A stretch of 64,000 nt of DNA, from positions 244,288 through 308,287 of the forward strand of contig NZ_CANNGT010000003.1 in NCBI RefSeq assembly GCF_947504225.1. The letters run 5' to 3'. This DNA comes from Brumimicrobium ulvae (GTDB taxonomy: Bacteria; Bacteroidota; Bacteroidia; Flavobacteriales_D; Crocinitomicaceae). Positions 44,872 through 53,837 of the stretch are shown piece by piece. Position numbers and translations under genes: made by a program. A model generated the notes under the pieces. The model ran no database searches, had not been told where the DNA came from, and saw only the letters and a list, made by a program, of their open reading frames with translations. How positions within the stretch are numbered: position 1 is the first letter of the stretch; every line of letters starts with the position of its first letter.

Positions 44872-44973
44872 TTATCCAAAGAAAACAATTGCTAGAATAA
44901 CTCCTAACAAAAAGACGGTGTAAATTGTTCCTAATGCAACGGTTGAATCATCAAAATACTTTCTCTTAGACAT
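44872..44973 (-). CDS. Possible small single-span membrane protein (33 aa)
   Basis: A short frame upstream of DUF4290: a basic/acidic N terminus MSKRKYFDDSTVA followed by one hydrophobic helix (LGTIYTVFLLGVILAIVFFG) and a stop. The charge distribution and uninterrupted helix look like a genuine small membrane protein of the oxidase-subunit or CydX size class, but no family can be named. Only a weak promoter-like TATTTTTA lies upstream. Reported as a candidate. Confidence 0.4.
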   Translation of the reverse strand: MSKRKYFDDSTVALGTIYTVFLLGVILAIVFFG

Positions 44974-45152
44974 AATAATATTGTTTTGGGGTAAAAATAG
45001 TAAATCTTCTTTAATTTCTGCCGACAAACCTAGACATGTTAGCGTTTTTTAGGAACACTTTTATGAAAATAATGAAAATTAAGGAGTTTCACATCATAAA
45101 CATCAACTATTTACCTTTCATAATTTAAATAATTCTTAAACCTTCTTGCATT

Positions 45153-45533
45153 TTAATCTGCAACAAAAATTATTTCTGGCTGCGGAGAAGTGGGTTTTCG
45201 GATCAGTCGTTTTCCTTTTTTCCAAAGTTGCCACTCTTCCACGACTCCATTTTCCAATTCAACAGCAAAAGTATAATACATTTTCGTTTCGGCCTTCACT
45301 TCATAAGTTCCCTCCAAGGTCTGCTTAGAAGAACTCAACCAAAGTTTTCCATAGGTCAAAACCAAATCGTATTTCGATGCAGGAATCTCTATCGGCTCCT
45401 CCCCCATACTAACTTCATAAGCTTCTTGAATTCCATGGTAGCTTCCTAAATACTTTTTAGGAAAAAGTTTGTCACTGTTTCCACATGCAGTGAAAAATAT
45501 AAATGTTAACCCAATAAGAAAGTAGTTGCGCAT
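45153..45533 (-). CDS. Putative lipoprotein of unknown function
   Basis: 126 residues. Lipobox FFTAC gives a lipidated Cys near 17. The mature part is beta-rich (KYLGSYHGIQEAYEV, KYDLVLTYGKLWLSSSKQTLEGTYEVKAE, TKMYYTFAVELENGVVEEWQLWKKGKRLIR), resembling a small lipocalin-like or DUF-type barrel in which strands report a colour or mass balance term; the function is unknown. It stands alone, divergent from thyA. Confidence 0.7.
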   Translation of the reverse strand: MRNYFLIGLTFIFFTACGNSDKLFPKKYLGSYHGIQEAYEVSMGEEPIEIPASKYDLVLTYGKLWLSSSKQTLEGTYEVKAETKMYYTFAVELENGVVEEWQLWKKGKRLIRKPTSPQPEIIFVAD

Positions 45534-45734
45534 TTGATTCGTAATTAGAAGCGAAAGTTAAAAATTTCTAGTCAATAATTAAAAATTGAACTCATTCTAT
45601 TCATCTTTTTGAACTTAAAGCTTCTAAAATCAGTTAGGCCAGACGACTCTACTTAATGTTCTTGAAAATCCCTAAACATTATCTTCACTACTATGAAAAT
45701 TAGCCTTATTTTTAGCCTTTCAATTTCACAAATC

Positions 45735-46529
45735 ATGGAACAATATCATCATCTTTTAAAGCACATCCTTGAAAACGGTACAGATCGAGGAGACAGAACA
45801 GGAACAGGAACAAGGTCAGTATTTGGACACCAAATGCGATTTGACCTGAGCAAAGGATTCCCTGTGATTACCACTAAAAAATTACACCTTCGTTCGATCA
45901 TTCACGAATTGTTGTGGTTCATCAGTGGAGATACCAACATCAAGTATTTAAAAGACAATAAAGTTTCGATTTGGGACGAATGGGCTGACGAAAACGGTGA
46001 TTTAGGACCTGTTTACGGTCACCAATGGCGTTCTTGGCCAGACGGAAATGGTGGAACGATTGACCAAATTTCGAAATTGGTTGACCAATTGAAAAACAAC
46101 CCTGACTCAAGAAGACACATCGTAAGCGCATGGAACGTTGCTGATGTTGAGAAAATGGCTTTACCACCTTGCCATTGTTTATTTCAATTTTATGTTGCCG
46201 ACGGAAAATTAAGTTGTCAATTGTACCAACGTTCTGCAGACACGTTCTTAGGTGTTCCATTCAACATAGCAAGCTACGCATTATTCACAATGATGTTGGC
46301 CCAAGTGTGCGGTTTAGAAGCTGGTGAATTTATTCATACTTTTGGAGATGTACACTTATACTCCAACCATTTTGAACAAGCAGAACTGCAGCTTTCTAGA
46401 GAAATACGTCCCTTGCCTACAATGAAAATCAATCCAGATGTGAAAAGTATTTTCGACTTCAAATATGAAGATTTCGAATTGATAGGTTATGATCCTCATC
46501 CACACATTAAGGCGAAAGTTGCTGTTTAA
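45735..46529 (+). CDS. thyA: Thymidylate synthase
   Basis: Methylates dUMP to dTMP with methylene-tetrahydrofolate, which is oxidised to dihydrofolate. The ATG at 45735 ([25 protein letters not shown]) gives 264 residues, the E. coli length; the upstream ATG at 45693 would add 14 residues absent from the family. The catalytic Cys is in [14 protein letters not shown], and dUMP-binding segments [10 protein letters not shown] and [18 protein letters not shown] are intact. Directly followed by folA, which recycles the dihydrofolate. Confidence 0.96.
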   Translation: MEQYHHLLKHILENGTDRGDRTGTGTRSVFGHQMRFDLSKGFPVITTKKLHLRSIIHELLWFISGDTNIKYLKDNKVSIWDEWADENGDLGPVYGHQWRSWPDGNGGTIDQISKLVDQLKNNPDSRRHIVSAWNVADVEKMALPPCHCLFQFYVADGKLSCQLYQRSADTFLGVPFNIASYALFTMMLAQVCGLEAGEFIHTFGDVHLYSNHFEQAELQLSREIRPLPTMKINPDVKSIFDFKYEDFELIGYDPHPHIKAKVAV

Positions 46530-46541
46530 AACTTGTATATT

Positions 46542-47039
46542 ATGAAATGTGCATTGATTGTAGCCATGGGAAAGCACCGAGAAATCGGGAAGGACAATGA
46601 CTTATTGTGGAAGCTACCGCGTGACATGAAATTCTTTAAAGAAACAACTCAAGGTCACACAGTGGTGATGGGAAGAAAGAATTGGGAATCTATTCCTGAG
46701 AAATTCCGTCCACTTCCCAATAGAAAAAACATTGTGATTTCAAGAAATGCAGATTACAAAGCAGAAGGCGCAACATTAATTACAGATTTAAAGGAATTAA
46801 GCCAACATATAGAAGAAGGTCAGAAGTGTTTCATTATTGGAGGAGCACAAATTTATCAATTGGCCTTAGAACAAGATATGATTGATGAAATGTATGTAAC
46901 TTTAGTCAAGGAAACTTTTGAAGCCGATACCTTTTTCCCTTTTGTGAATTGGGAGAACTGGGAAGAAGAAGATATTCTTGAGTTTGAAAAAGACGAGAAG
47001 AACCCCTATTCATTTATTATTAAAAAATACACTCGCTAG
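46542..47039 (+). CDS. folA: Dihydrofolate reductase
   Basis: Reduces dihydrofolate to tetrahydrofolate with NADPH, closing the cycle with thyA 12 nt upstream. The ATG at 46542 gives 165 residues beginning MKCALIVAMGKHREIGKDNDLLWKLPRDMKFFKE, with the Met20-loop-type segment and the substrate Asp-bearing helix. VVMGRKNWESIPEKFRPLPNRKNIVISR and FIIGGAQIYQLAL are the other hallmark segments. The in-frame TTG three codons earlier is less likely. topB follows after 3 nt. Confidence 0.95.
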   Translation: MKCALIVAMGKHREIGKDNDLLWKLPRDMKFFKETTQGHTVVMGRKNWESIPEKFRPLPNRKNIVISRNADYKAEGATLITDLKELSQHIEEGQKCFIIGGAQIYQLALEQDMIDEMYVTLVKETFEADTFFPFVNWENWEEEDILEFEKDEKNPYSFIIKKYTR

Positions 47040-47042
47040 TTC

Positions 47043-49163
47043 ATGAAAGTTTGTATTGCTGAGAAACCAAGTGTCGCAAAAGACATCGCTAATACGATTG
47101 GAGCCACCCAACGTAAAGACGGTTATTATGAGGGCAATGGTTACCAAGTAACATGGACATTTGGACACCTTTGTACACTAAAAGAGCCAAGAGATTACGT
47201 TGAAGACTGGAAGTACTGGAACCTAAGACATCTGCCTATGGTTCCTTCTCGATTCGGCGTAAAAGTAATCGAAGACGAGGGGATTCAACGTCAATTCCAG
47301 ATCGTAAAGCGATTATTAGTCGAAGCAACTGAAATCATTAACTGTGGTGATGCTGGTCAAGAAGGAGAAGTCATTCAACGATGGGTTTTCTTGAAATCAG
47401 GTACAAAGGCACCCATCAAAAGACTATGGATTAGCTCGCTCACTGAGGAAGCAATTAAAGAAGGATTTGCCAATTTAAAAGACGGCAATAAATTCAACAA
47501 CTTATACGCTGCGGGTAGTGCGCGAGCAATCGGCGATTGGCTATTGGGAATTAACGCTACTCGATTATTCACCAAGAAATTTGCTCTACAACGTCAAGTG
47601 CTTTCAATTGGTCGAGTTCAAACCCCTACCTTAGCAATGATTGTCAACCGACAATTAGAAATAGACAATTTTAAACCTCAAGATTATTGGGAGTTGCGAA
47701 CCGTTTATCGCGACACGGAATTCAACAGTGTACTGGGGAAAATTAAAAAATTAGAGAAAGCAGAATATGCTTTAAGCAAAATAAAAGATGAACCTTTCGA
47801 GATCACCTCTTTTGAACAAAAGGAAGGAAAAGAAAAGCCTCCTAGGCTGTTTGACTTAACAGCATTACAGGTTGAGGCCAATAAAAAACAAGGGTATTCT
47901 GCCGACCAAACGCTTAAACTGATTCAAAGTTTATACGAAAAGAAATTGGTGACCTACCCGCGTGTAGACACTACCTACTTGCCAGATGATGTTTACCCGA
48001 AAGTTCCAGGTATTTTGCAAAACTTGGAGTATTATAAAGAACTAACGGCTCCTTTACTCAATAAAAAACTCCCCAAAAGCAAGCAGGTCTTTAACAATGC
48101 TAAAGTTACCGATCACCATGCAATAATTCCTACGGGAGTAAAAGTGAGCGGAGTAAGCCCTGAAGAGCAAAAAATATACGATACCATTACAAGGCGATTT
48201 ATTGCTGTTTTTTATCCTGACTGTAAGGTGAGCAATACAACTGTTCTTGGGGAAGTTCTGAAATTAGAATTTAAAGCCACCGGAAAACAAATCTTATCTC
48301 CGGGTTGGAGGGTGGTTTATCAAAAAGACGACGCCAAATCCAAAAACAAGGACGAGAATTTAATGCCTGTCTTTGAAAAGGGTGAAAAAGGGCCTCATGA
48401 AGCACGTCTAGATCAAAAGCAAACCTCACCTCCAAAGCCCTATACAGAAGCGACCTTATTACGCGCAATGGAAACAGCAGGAAAGCATGTTGAAGACGAA
48501 GAAGCTCGTGAACTTATGAAAGACAATGGGATTGGTCGACCGTCCACACGTGCGAATATCATTGAAACCCTGTTCAGGAGAAGATACATTGCCCGTTCTG
48601 GAAAATCAATTGTGGCTACACATACAGGCATTGACTTAATCCAAGTAATTGACAACGAAACCTTAAAATCTCCTGAATTAACTGGGGATTGGGAACGCAA
48701 GTTAAGACTCATAGAGAAAGGTGAATACCAGCCAGAACAATTCAAACAAGAATTGATTGAAATGGTCGTTAATCTAACCAACGAGGTACTTTTCAATACA
48801 GAAAAAAAGGTGATCCGTATTTTAGACGACACGAAAGAGGAAGAGAAAAAGAAAAAACCAAAAAAGAAAAGAGCAAAAACGGTAAAGGTTGACATTACTT
48901 CATTGGACTGCCCTAGTTGTAAAAAGGAAGGTTTTTTAGAAGGAAAAAAGGCTTACGGCTGCGCCCACTACAAAGAAGGTTGCAAATTTGTTATTCCTTT
49001 TGAATTCATGGGAAAAAAATTAAGCAATAAACAACTTAATGACCTTATTACCAAAGGTAAAACAACTAAAATAAAAGGATTTAAAAAACCGGGTAGCGAA
49101 GAATCGATTGATGGAAAATTAGAACTTACTTCAGATTTCAACGTAACTTTAAACTCAAATTAA
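47043..49163 (+). CDS. topB: DNA topoisomerase III
   Basis: Type IA topoisomerase, 706 residues. The Toprim domain starts MKVCIAEKPSVAKDIANTIGA and includes the acidic CGDAGQEGEVIQRW segment. The active-site Tyr is in KLVTYPRVDTTYLPDD. A Lys-rich linker (about 600-625) leads to a C-terminal zinc-ribbon repeat (DCPSCKKEGFLEGKKAYGCAHYKEGC, starting near 630). It resolves single-strand links and recombination intermediates. It follows folA by 3 nt, so thyA-folA-topB is probably one unit, continuing into the next gene. Confidence 0.93.
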   Translation: MKVCIAEKPSVAKDIANTIGATQRKDGYYEGNGYQVTWTFGHLCTLKEPRDYVEDWKYWNLRHLPMVPSRFGVKVIEDEGIQRQFQIVKRLLVEATEIINCGDAGQEGEVIQRWVFLKSGTKAPIKRLWISSLTEEAIKEGFANLKDGNKFNNLYAAGSARAIGDWLLGINATRLFTKKFALQRQVLSIGRVQTPTLAMIVNRQLEIDNFKPQDYWELRTVYRDTEFNSVLGKIKKLEKAEYALSKIKDEPFEITSFEQKEGKEKPPRLFDLTALQVEANKKQGYSADQTLKLIQSLYEKKLVTYPRVDTTYLPDDVYPKVPGILQNLEYYKELTAPLLNKKLPKSKQVFNNAKVTDHHAIIPTGVKVSGVSPEEQKIYDTITRRFIAVFYPDCKVSNTTVLGEVLKLEFKATGKQILSPGWRVVYQKDDAKSKNKDENLMPVFEKGEKGPHEARLDQKQTSPPKPYTEATLLRAMETAGKHVEDEEARELMKDNGIGRPSTRANIIETLFRRRYIARSGKSIVATHTGIDLIQVIDNETLKSPELTGDWERKLRLIEKGEYQPEQFKQELIEMVVNLTNEVLFNTEKKVIRILDDTKEEEKKKKPKKKRAKTVKVDITSLDCPSCKKEGFLEGKKAYGCAHYKEGCKFVIPFEFMGKKLSNKQLNDLITKGKTTKIKGFKKPGSEESIDGKLELTSDFNVTLNSN

Positions 49164-49173
49164 AAGCAATATT

Positions 49174-49842
49174 ATGATTAGAATAGGAATTTCCGTATTG
49201 ACTCTAGCTGTATTGGTTTTCTTTCACAATGCAATAATTTCTTTAGGATTAAAAGTTGGATTATCGTTTACCTTTTCGAAAATCTTGCCTTACATGTTTC
49301 AGTTTTTTGCCGTTTGTCTGATCATTTATCAAGTATATAGTCAATACTTGATGAACACCTCCCTAACCATGAGAAGATTGGTGAGTACCTTAATTCTTTT
49401 TGGAGCATCTGGAATTGCGTTTGCTGCCAACCCTATTTACGAAGGTGATTTCAACCATGAATACCGTGAGATTTTACTTGCAGGAGAGAACGCTGATACA
49501 TTTCAACATGGCGTAACTATGATTGCGTTGCCTGGTTGCCCTCATTGCTATGACATGCTCGAAGAGATGAAACAAGTAAAGGCCATCTACCCCGCTTTGC
49601 CCATGTACGTTTTGGTGGTCAACAATGATGAACTTGCCAGAGAAGAATATGAAGAAAGAAGTAAGGGTAAAATTGAAGTTGGACTATTTCCTAAGTCAAC
49701 ATTATTAAGAACCATTATTGCAGACGGTTATCCGAACTTAATTTATAAGTCAAACCACAAGTCTTCAAAAATAATTAACTGGACCAATCGAGGGTTTGGT
49801 AGCGCAAGTTGGGATTATATTATGGAGCAAGAAGGGCTATAA
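49174..49842 (+). CDS. Membrane protein with CPHC thioredoxin-like domain
   Basis: 222 residues. Three or four hydrophobic helices fill residues 5-85, followed by a soluble part facing outward with GCPHCYDMLEEM (C122 and C125). CPHC is the DsbA-type active site, and the flanking MIALPG and following helix match a thioredoxin fold. The domain lacks an obvious cis-Pro loop, so the family is uncertain. It lies 10 nt after topB, probably by operon read-through. A role in envelope disulfide chemistry is inferred only from the motif. Confidence 0.6.
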   Translation: MIRIGISVLTLAVLVFFHNAIISLGLKVGLSFTFSKILPYMFQFFAVCLIIYQVYSQYLMNTSLTMRRLVSTLILFGASGIAFAANPIYEGDFNHEYREILLAGENADTFQHGVTMIALPGCPHCYDMLEEMKQVKAIYPALPMYVLVVNNDELAREEYEERSKGKIEVGLFPKSTLLRTIIADGYPNLIYKSNHKSSKIINWTNRGFGSASWDYIMEQEGL

Positions 49843-49861
49843 AGAATGGAATTCAAAACGG

Positions 49862-50938
49862 TTACCAAATCGTTAGTTGTGAAACTTCCTTGTCCCCTTC
49901 CAACTCGAATCCACTAATAGAAACACCAATCAAACGCAAAGGAACATCAGGAAGAATGGCTTCCTTCATTAAATCCATAAGTTTTTCACGAATTTCAGTT
50001 TTATTTACAACAAAATCAGGCTCTGTAATAGAGCGTGTAATGGTTTCGAACTCATAGTTTCTAATTTTCAAGGTTACAGAGCGCCCTTTTTTGCCGTGTG
50101 CTTCATAGCGTGTCCACCACTTTTCGAAAACTTGCGAAAATTTTTCATTGATGTTTATGTCTCCTTTAACATCTTCAGAAAATGTCATTTCTGCACCAAC
50201 ACTTTTTCTTACCCGTTCAGACTGGACAGGTCGGTCATCGATACCTCGGGCAATATCATAAAGAAAGCCCCCAGTTTTGCCAAACAACTGCTGCAATTCC
50301 CATTTAGAATAAGGCAACAGATCAATTCCTTTAAAAATAGTATTGGCCTTCATTTTCTCAGCCGTAACTTTTCCAACACCGAAGAAGTCTTCAATGGGCA
50401 ATTGCTTCATAAATTCTGGACCTTCTTCTGGTGTGATTACAAAAAGTCCATCCGGTTTGTCTTGATCCGAAGCTATTTTCGCCAAAAACTTATTGTAAGA
50501 AACACCTGCTGAGGCGACCAGGTCCAATTCGTTCCGAATATCGTTTTTAATTTGTTGGGCAATTAAAGTGGCCGATTGTAATTCATATTTTGAATAGGTC
50601 ACATCCAAGAATGCTTCATCCAAAGACAAAGGTTCTATAACCGAAGTATAGCGTTCAAAAATGGCATTGATTTCACGAGAAACAGCTTTGTATTTTTCGA
50701 ATTCGGGTTTTACAAAAAGTAAGGTTGGACATTTCCGTAAGGCAACACGAGAAGGCATTGCTGAGCGTACACCAAATTTTCGTGCTTCGTAACTCGCAGC
50801 GGCAATTACTCCTCGTCCACCAGTTCCACCCACCGCCAATGGTTTCCCACGCAACTCTGGATGGTCACGTTGTTCAACAGAAGCGTAAAAAGCATCCATA
50901 TCAATATGAATTATTTTACGCGTTTCTTCCTTACTCAT
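49862..50938 (-). CDS. dinB: DNA polymerase IV (Y-family)
   Basis: Translesion polymerase. The ATG at 50938 (MSKEETRKIIHIDMDAFYASVEQ) gives 358 residues; 30 upstream codons are open but unlike the family and overlap xseB. The catalytic acidic motifs are HIDMDAFYASVEQRD and PLSLDEAFLDVT, followed by the thumb (helix-hairpin-helix, IEDFFGVGKVTAEKM) and little finger domains. The start overlaps the xseB stop by 8 nt, linking it to the exonuclease VII genes. The C terminus LEGDKEVSQLTIW carries QLTIW, a plausible sliding-clamp binding peptide. Confidence 0.94.
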   Translation of the reverse strand: MSKEETRKIIHIDMDAFYASVEQRDHPELRGKPLAVGGTGGRGVIAAASYEARKFGVRSAMPSRVALRKCPTLLFVKPEFEKYKAVSREINAIFERYTSVIEPLSLDEAFLDVTYSKYELQSATLIAQQIKNDIRNELDLVASAGVSYNKFLAKIASDQDKPDGLFVITPEEGPEFMKQLPIEDFFGVGKVTAEKMKANTIFKGIDLLPYSKWELQQLFGKTGGFLYDIARGIDDRPVQSERVRKSVGAEMTFSEDVKGDININEKFSQVFEKWWTRYEAHGKKGRSVTLKIRNYEFETITRSITEPDFVVNKTEIREKLMDLMKEAILPDVPLRLIGVSISGFELEGDKEVSQLTIW

Positions 50939-51140
50939 TCTCCTCGTCTGGCGAAATAATACGTTTAATATCTTCTTCTGTTTTATCCAGTTTCTTACGA
51001 CAGAAATCAACCAATTCTTTGGCTTCAATTACCGTTTCAGAAAGATTATCAATTTTAATCTCTTTGGCTTCCAAAGCCCCAACAATTTCTTTCAATCGCT
51101 GCAAGGCTTCTTCATAAGTTGTTTTATCCGTTATTTTCAT
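50931..51140 (-). CDS. xseB: Exodeoxyribonuclease VII small subunit
   Basis: 69 residues, all helical: TTYEEALQRLKEIVGALEAKEIKIDNLSETVIEAKELVDFCRKKL is the XseB coiled-coil fold. Several copies bind the C-terminal helix of XseA to give the active nuclease. It overlaps the end of xseA by 17 nt and the start of dinB by 8 nt, so the three genes are translationally linked repair functions. Confidence 0.93.
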   Translation of the reverse strand: MKITDKTTYEEALQRLKEIVGALEAKEIKIDNLSETVIEAKELVDFCRKKLDKTEEDIKRIISPDEENE

Positions 51141-52587
51141 GTTTTATTTCTTTTGTTGAAACGACTTTACTCGTAATCAAATAATTATTGGCAAGGGTTT
51201 TCATTTCATCTCCAGGCTTTACCGTCCTATTCTTTACGTCTTCGTCATCAATGGTCGAAATGGTATATCCTGATTCCAAGATTTTCAAAGGATTGAGCAA
51301 AGCCAACAGTTCCTCTTGGTTACCAAAAACAATACGCTCTCTATCGATAAGCTGCTGACTCAAAAGTTGAATGTTCGATAAAACCTGCTGGAGACTCATG
51401 TCTTTTTCTCGTTCTACTTGTTGCTGACTCAAATCAGAAATACGGTCCAGCATACGTTCTAAACTACTTCCCTCCTGCTGAACTAAGCCTTGCAACTCTG
51501 CAGATGTGCGATGACTTAATGCCGCTAAGCTGTCTTTACCTTCATATAAAAGCGTTCTACTTTTCTGCACAATTTCGTACTCTTGTTCTTGAAAAGTACT
51601 CCTCCAAAAGTGAATCAATTCTCGACTATAATGAGAAAGATAATTATTATAATGGGTAAATTCTTCTTTGCTTTCCCCTAATAATTGCATAGACATCTGA
51701 ATAGACTTGTCATGCAACTCACGCATAATTTCTTTAAAAGAACTTATAGCGTAGTGAATATGTCTAGCCACTGCTGTAGGGGTAATAAAGGTAACACGGG
51801 CCACAAGATCGGCAACGACCTCATCATTTTCATGGCCAATTCCTGTCAGAACAGGCAGTCTAGAATGACAGATGGCTTTTGAGATTTCATAGTCATCAAA
51901 CAAGGCCAAATCCATTTTACTCCCGCCACCACGAAGAATTACAATAACGTCTGCATCGTGGTTACTTGCATCTTTAATGGCAGCAACAATTTCTTTTACC
52001 GCTGCATCACCTTGAACACGAACAGGGAATTCCTTGATGACAAAATTATTAAAATCATGATTCACCAATAATTCATTCTGAAAATCTCTATATCCTGAAG
52101 TGTTTGGAGAACCAATTAATGCAATACGTTTAATAATAGTGGGTAAACGCAGTTCTTTTTGAAGGTCGTAAATACCTTCTTTTTTAAGTCGCTTAATGAC
52201 CTCTTGCCGTTTGCGTTCTATTTCCCCATAAGAATAAGCAGGATCAATGGCGCGAATCTTTAGTTTGAGTCCGTAAATCGTATGGAATTCAATTTTCACA
52301 TTAATCAACACCTTATTTCCAGGTTGAAGAATACTTTGGGTTTCCTTTAGTCCGATTTCATTAACAATGGTACTATAAGTAGAAGCCCAAATGGTGGCAA
52401 AACTACGTGCTGTCGTTTTATCATTTGCACTATCCGCCAGTTCAATATAGAAGTGTCCACTCTTCTGATTGATTTTAATCAATTCTGCGGTAATCCAGAA
52501 GTCACGTTGAGAAAACTGTTCCCAAATGTGCTTTTCAAAGGACTGATTTAACTGTGTTAGAGAGTATATTTTTCTTTCTTCGGACAT
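51124..52587 (-). CDS. xseA: Exodeoxyribonuclease VII large subunit
   Basis: 487 residues. The N-terminal OB fold (FWITAELIKINQKSGHFYIELAD) is followed by the catalytic domain with DVIVILRGGGSKMDLALFDDYEISKAI and GIGHENDEVVADLVARVTFITPTAVA, then a long coiled-coil region that receives XseB, and the C-terminal LKILESGYTI segment. It degrades single-stranded DNA from both ends. It is the first gene of xseA-xseB-dinB. Confidence 0.95.
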   Translation of the reverse strand: MSEERKIYSLTQLNQSFEKHIWEQFSQRDFWITAELIKINQKSGHFYIELADSANDKTTARSFATIWASTYSTIVNEIGLKETQSILQPGNKVLINVKIEFHTIYGLKLKIRAIDPAYSYGEIERKRQEVIKRLKKEGIYDLQKELRLPTIIKRIALIGSPNTSGYRDFQNELLVNHDFNNFVIKEFPVRVQGDAAVKEIVAAIKDASNHDADVIVILRGGGSKMDLALFDDYEISKAICHSRLPVLTGIGHENDEVVADLVARVTFITPTAVARHIHYAISSFKEIMRELHDKSIQMSMQLLGESKEEFTHYNNYLSHYSRELIHFWRSTFQEQEYEIVQKSRTLLYEGKDSLAALSHRTSAELQGLVQQEGSSLERMLDRISDLSQQQVEREKDMSLQQVLSNIQLLSQQLIDRERIVFGNQEELLALLNPLKILESGYTISTIDDEDVKNRTVKPGDEMKTLANNYLITSKVVSTKEIKHENNG

Positions 52588-52650
52588 GTTAAATTAAAGA
52601 TAATGAAAAATATGTTCTGGAATGAAAAAGGCCTAGAAAAACTCAATTTG

Positions 52651-53079
52651 CTACTTTTTTCTGATCCAATACTGTGTTCTAAAAAACCATCCAATATATC
52701 CACGAACAGCAAGTTGGTCTTCATTTACCAACCACAATTTAGCATCATAAAGCTTTCCATTGTTGGGATCGAGCAAAGCTTTTTTGCCCGACCATTCATC
52801 TCCTGACTTCACCAGAGCTGTCATGATCTCCATACCCAATACATCTTGATTTTTTCTATAATCAGTGCAGTAATAGCATTTTGCATCTTTTAAGGCTATT
52901 TTGAGGTTATGTAAGGCCACAATCTTTCCATATAACTTTCCATTTTTTAAATAAATCTTAACCTCTGCTTTTAATTCTCCTGAACTATCGTCATAACTTT
53001 CCCATGTTCCCTCAATGGCTTGGGCTGTAGATGATAAAGCAATCATACCGAATAAGAAAATGAGAAAATATTTAAGCAT
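52651..53079 (-). CDS. DUF2147 exported protein, paralogue 1
   Basis: 142 residues. A signal peptide (ends STAQA) precedes the DUF2147 lipocalin-like domain: IEGTWESYDDSSGELKAEVKIYLKNGKLYGKIV, the C-x-x-C pair KCYYCTDYRKNQ, LLDPNNGKLYDAKLWL and RGYIGWFFRTQYW. The family is periplasmic and of unknown ligand. A close paralogue lies 50 nt upstream and a decayed third copy beyond it, so this is a tandem array. Confidence 0.88.
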   Translation of the reverse strand: MLKYFLIFLFGMIALSSTAQAIEGTWESYDDSSGELKAEVKIYLKNGKLYGKIVALHNLKIALKDAKCYYCTDYRKNQDVLGMEIMTALVKSGDEWSGKKALLDPNNGKLYDAKLWLVNEDQLAVRGYIGWFFRTQYWIRKK

Positions 53080-53129
53080 AATGTAATTTTATAAATTCAA
53101 TAAAACAGAGCATACCCTTCTTCAGCCCT

Positions 53130-53552
53130 TTACTTTTTCTTCCAATATTGAGTTCTAAAGAACCAGCCAATATATCCTCGAACAGCCAATTTGTTATTGC
53201 TTTCTAGCCATACTTTTGCATCATAAGACTTACCGTTATTGGGATCTAAAAGTGCAGCATCGCCAATCCATTCGGAACCTGATTTATTTAATCCAGACAT
53301 CACCAACATGCCAATCACTGGTTGGTCCTTTCTGTAATCAGTACAAAGTTCACATTTTGCATCCTTAGGGTCTATGTTCAAGTTATATAACTTAAGAATT
53401 TTACCATAGAGTTTTCCATCTTTGGTATAAATTTTAACTTCTGATTTCAATTCACCAGATTCATCATCATAAGTTTCCCATACACCTTCAATAGATTGTG
53501 AACCCCCCACAAAAGGAATTAAGCATAAACTTAGAATTAAAAAGTACCTCAT
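53130..53552 (-). CDS. DUF2147 exported protein, paralogue 2
   Basis: 140 residues, clearly homologous to the preceding protein over its whole length: same signal peptide layout, IEGVWETYDDESGELKSEVKIYTKDGKLYGKIL, a CELCTDYRKDQPVIGMLVM block with the Cys pair, LLDPNNGKSYDAKVWLE and the end RGYIGWFFRTQYWKKK. It is 50 nt upstream of paralogue 1 on the same strand. The ligand is unknown. Confidence 0.88.
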   Translation of the reverse strand: MRYFLILSLCLIPFVGGSQSIEGVWETYDDESGELKSEVKIYTKDGKLYGKILKLYNLNIDPKDAKCELCTDYRKDQPVIGMLVMSGLNKSGSEWIGDAALLDPNNGKSYDAKVWLESNNKLAVRGYIGWFFRTQYWKKK

Positions 53553-53614
53553 TCTATTTCTTTTATTTGTAAAAATATCATTAAAACGGCAATTTCACTA
53601 GTAAAAGAAGACTT

Positions 53615-53671
53615 CTACCTTTTTCTTTTCCAATATTGTGTTTGATAAAACCATCCTCAATAGCTTCTTAC
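53615..53671 (-). pseudogene. Remnant 3' end of a third DUF2147 copy
   Basis: Read on the minus strand, the 19 codons give VRSY-stop-GWFYQTQYWKRKR-stop, lining up with VRGYIGWFFRTQYWKKK-stop of the intact paralogues. The stop codon replaces the Ile. Weaker similarity with a frame change continues to about 53706. No upstream part of the gene survives. Confidence 0.7.
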
Positions 53672-53814
53672 AGTAAGATGGACCCGATGAATAACCACAC
53701 TTTTCTGTCACAAATCTGTTCATTTTTAAAAGTAATATTCAGGACGAAAGATGGATTTATGTGCCCTTCTTTTAGCTAAAAGTAAGAAGCTGATTAAGTC
53801 TCATACAAAATGGC

Positions 53815-53822
53815 TATTTTTG
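53815..53822 (+). promoter_or_regulatory. -7 box of rarA
   Basis: TATTTTTG, 15 nt before the ATG at 53838. It excludes the upstream ATG at 53751. Confidence 0.6.
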
Positions 53823-53837
53823 TATAAAAATTCGATT

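Noticed and set aside
45693..45734. Upstream ATG of thyA adding 14 residues
   Set aside because: The family starts at [10 protein letters not shown], and the added residues are unlike other thymidylate synthases.
50939..51028. Longer dinB start at 51028
   Set aside because: The extra 30 codons overlap xseB in another frame and precede the conserved MSKEETRKIIHIDMDAF start.
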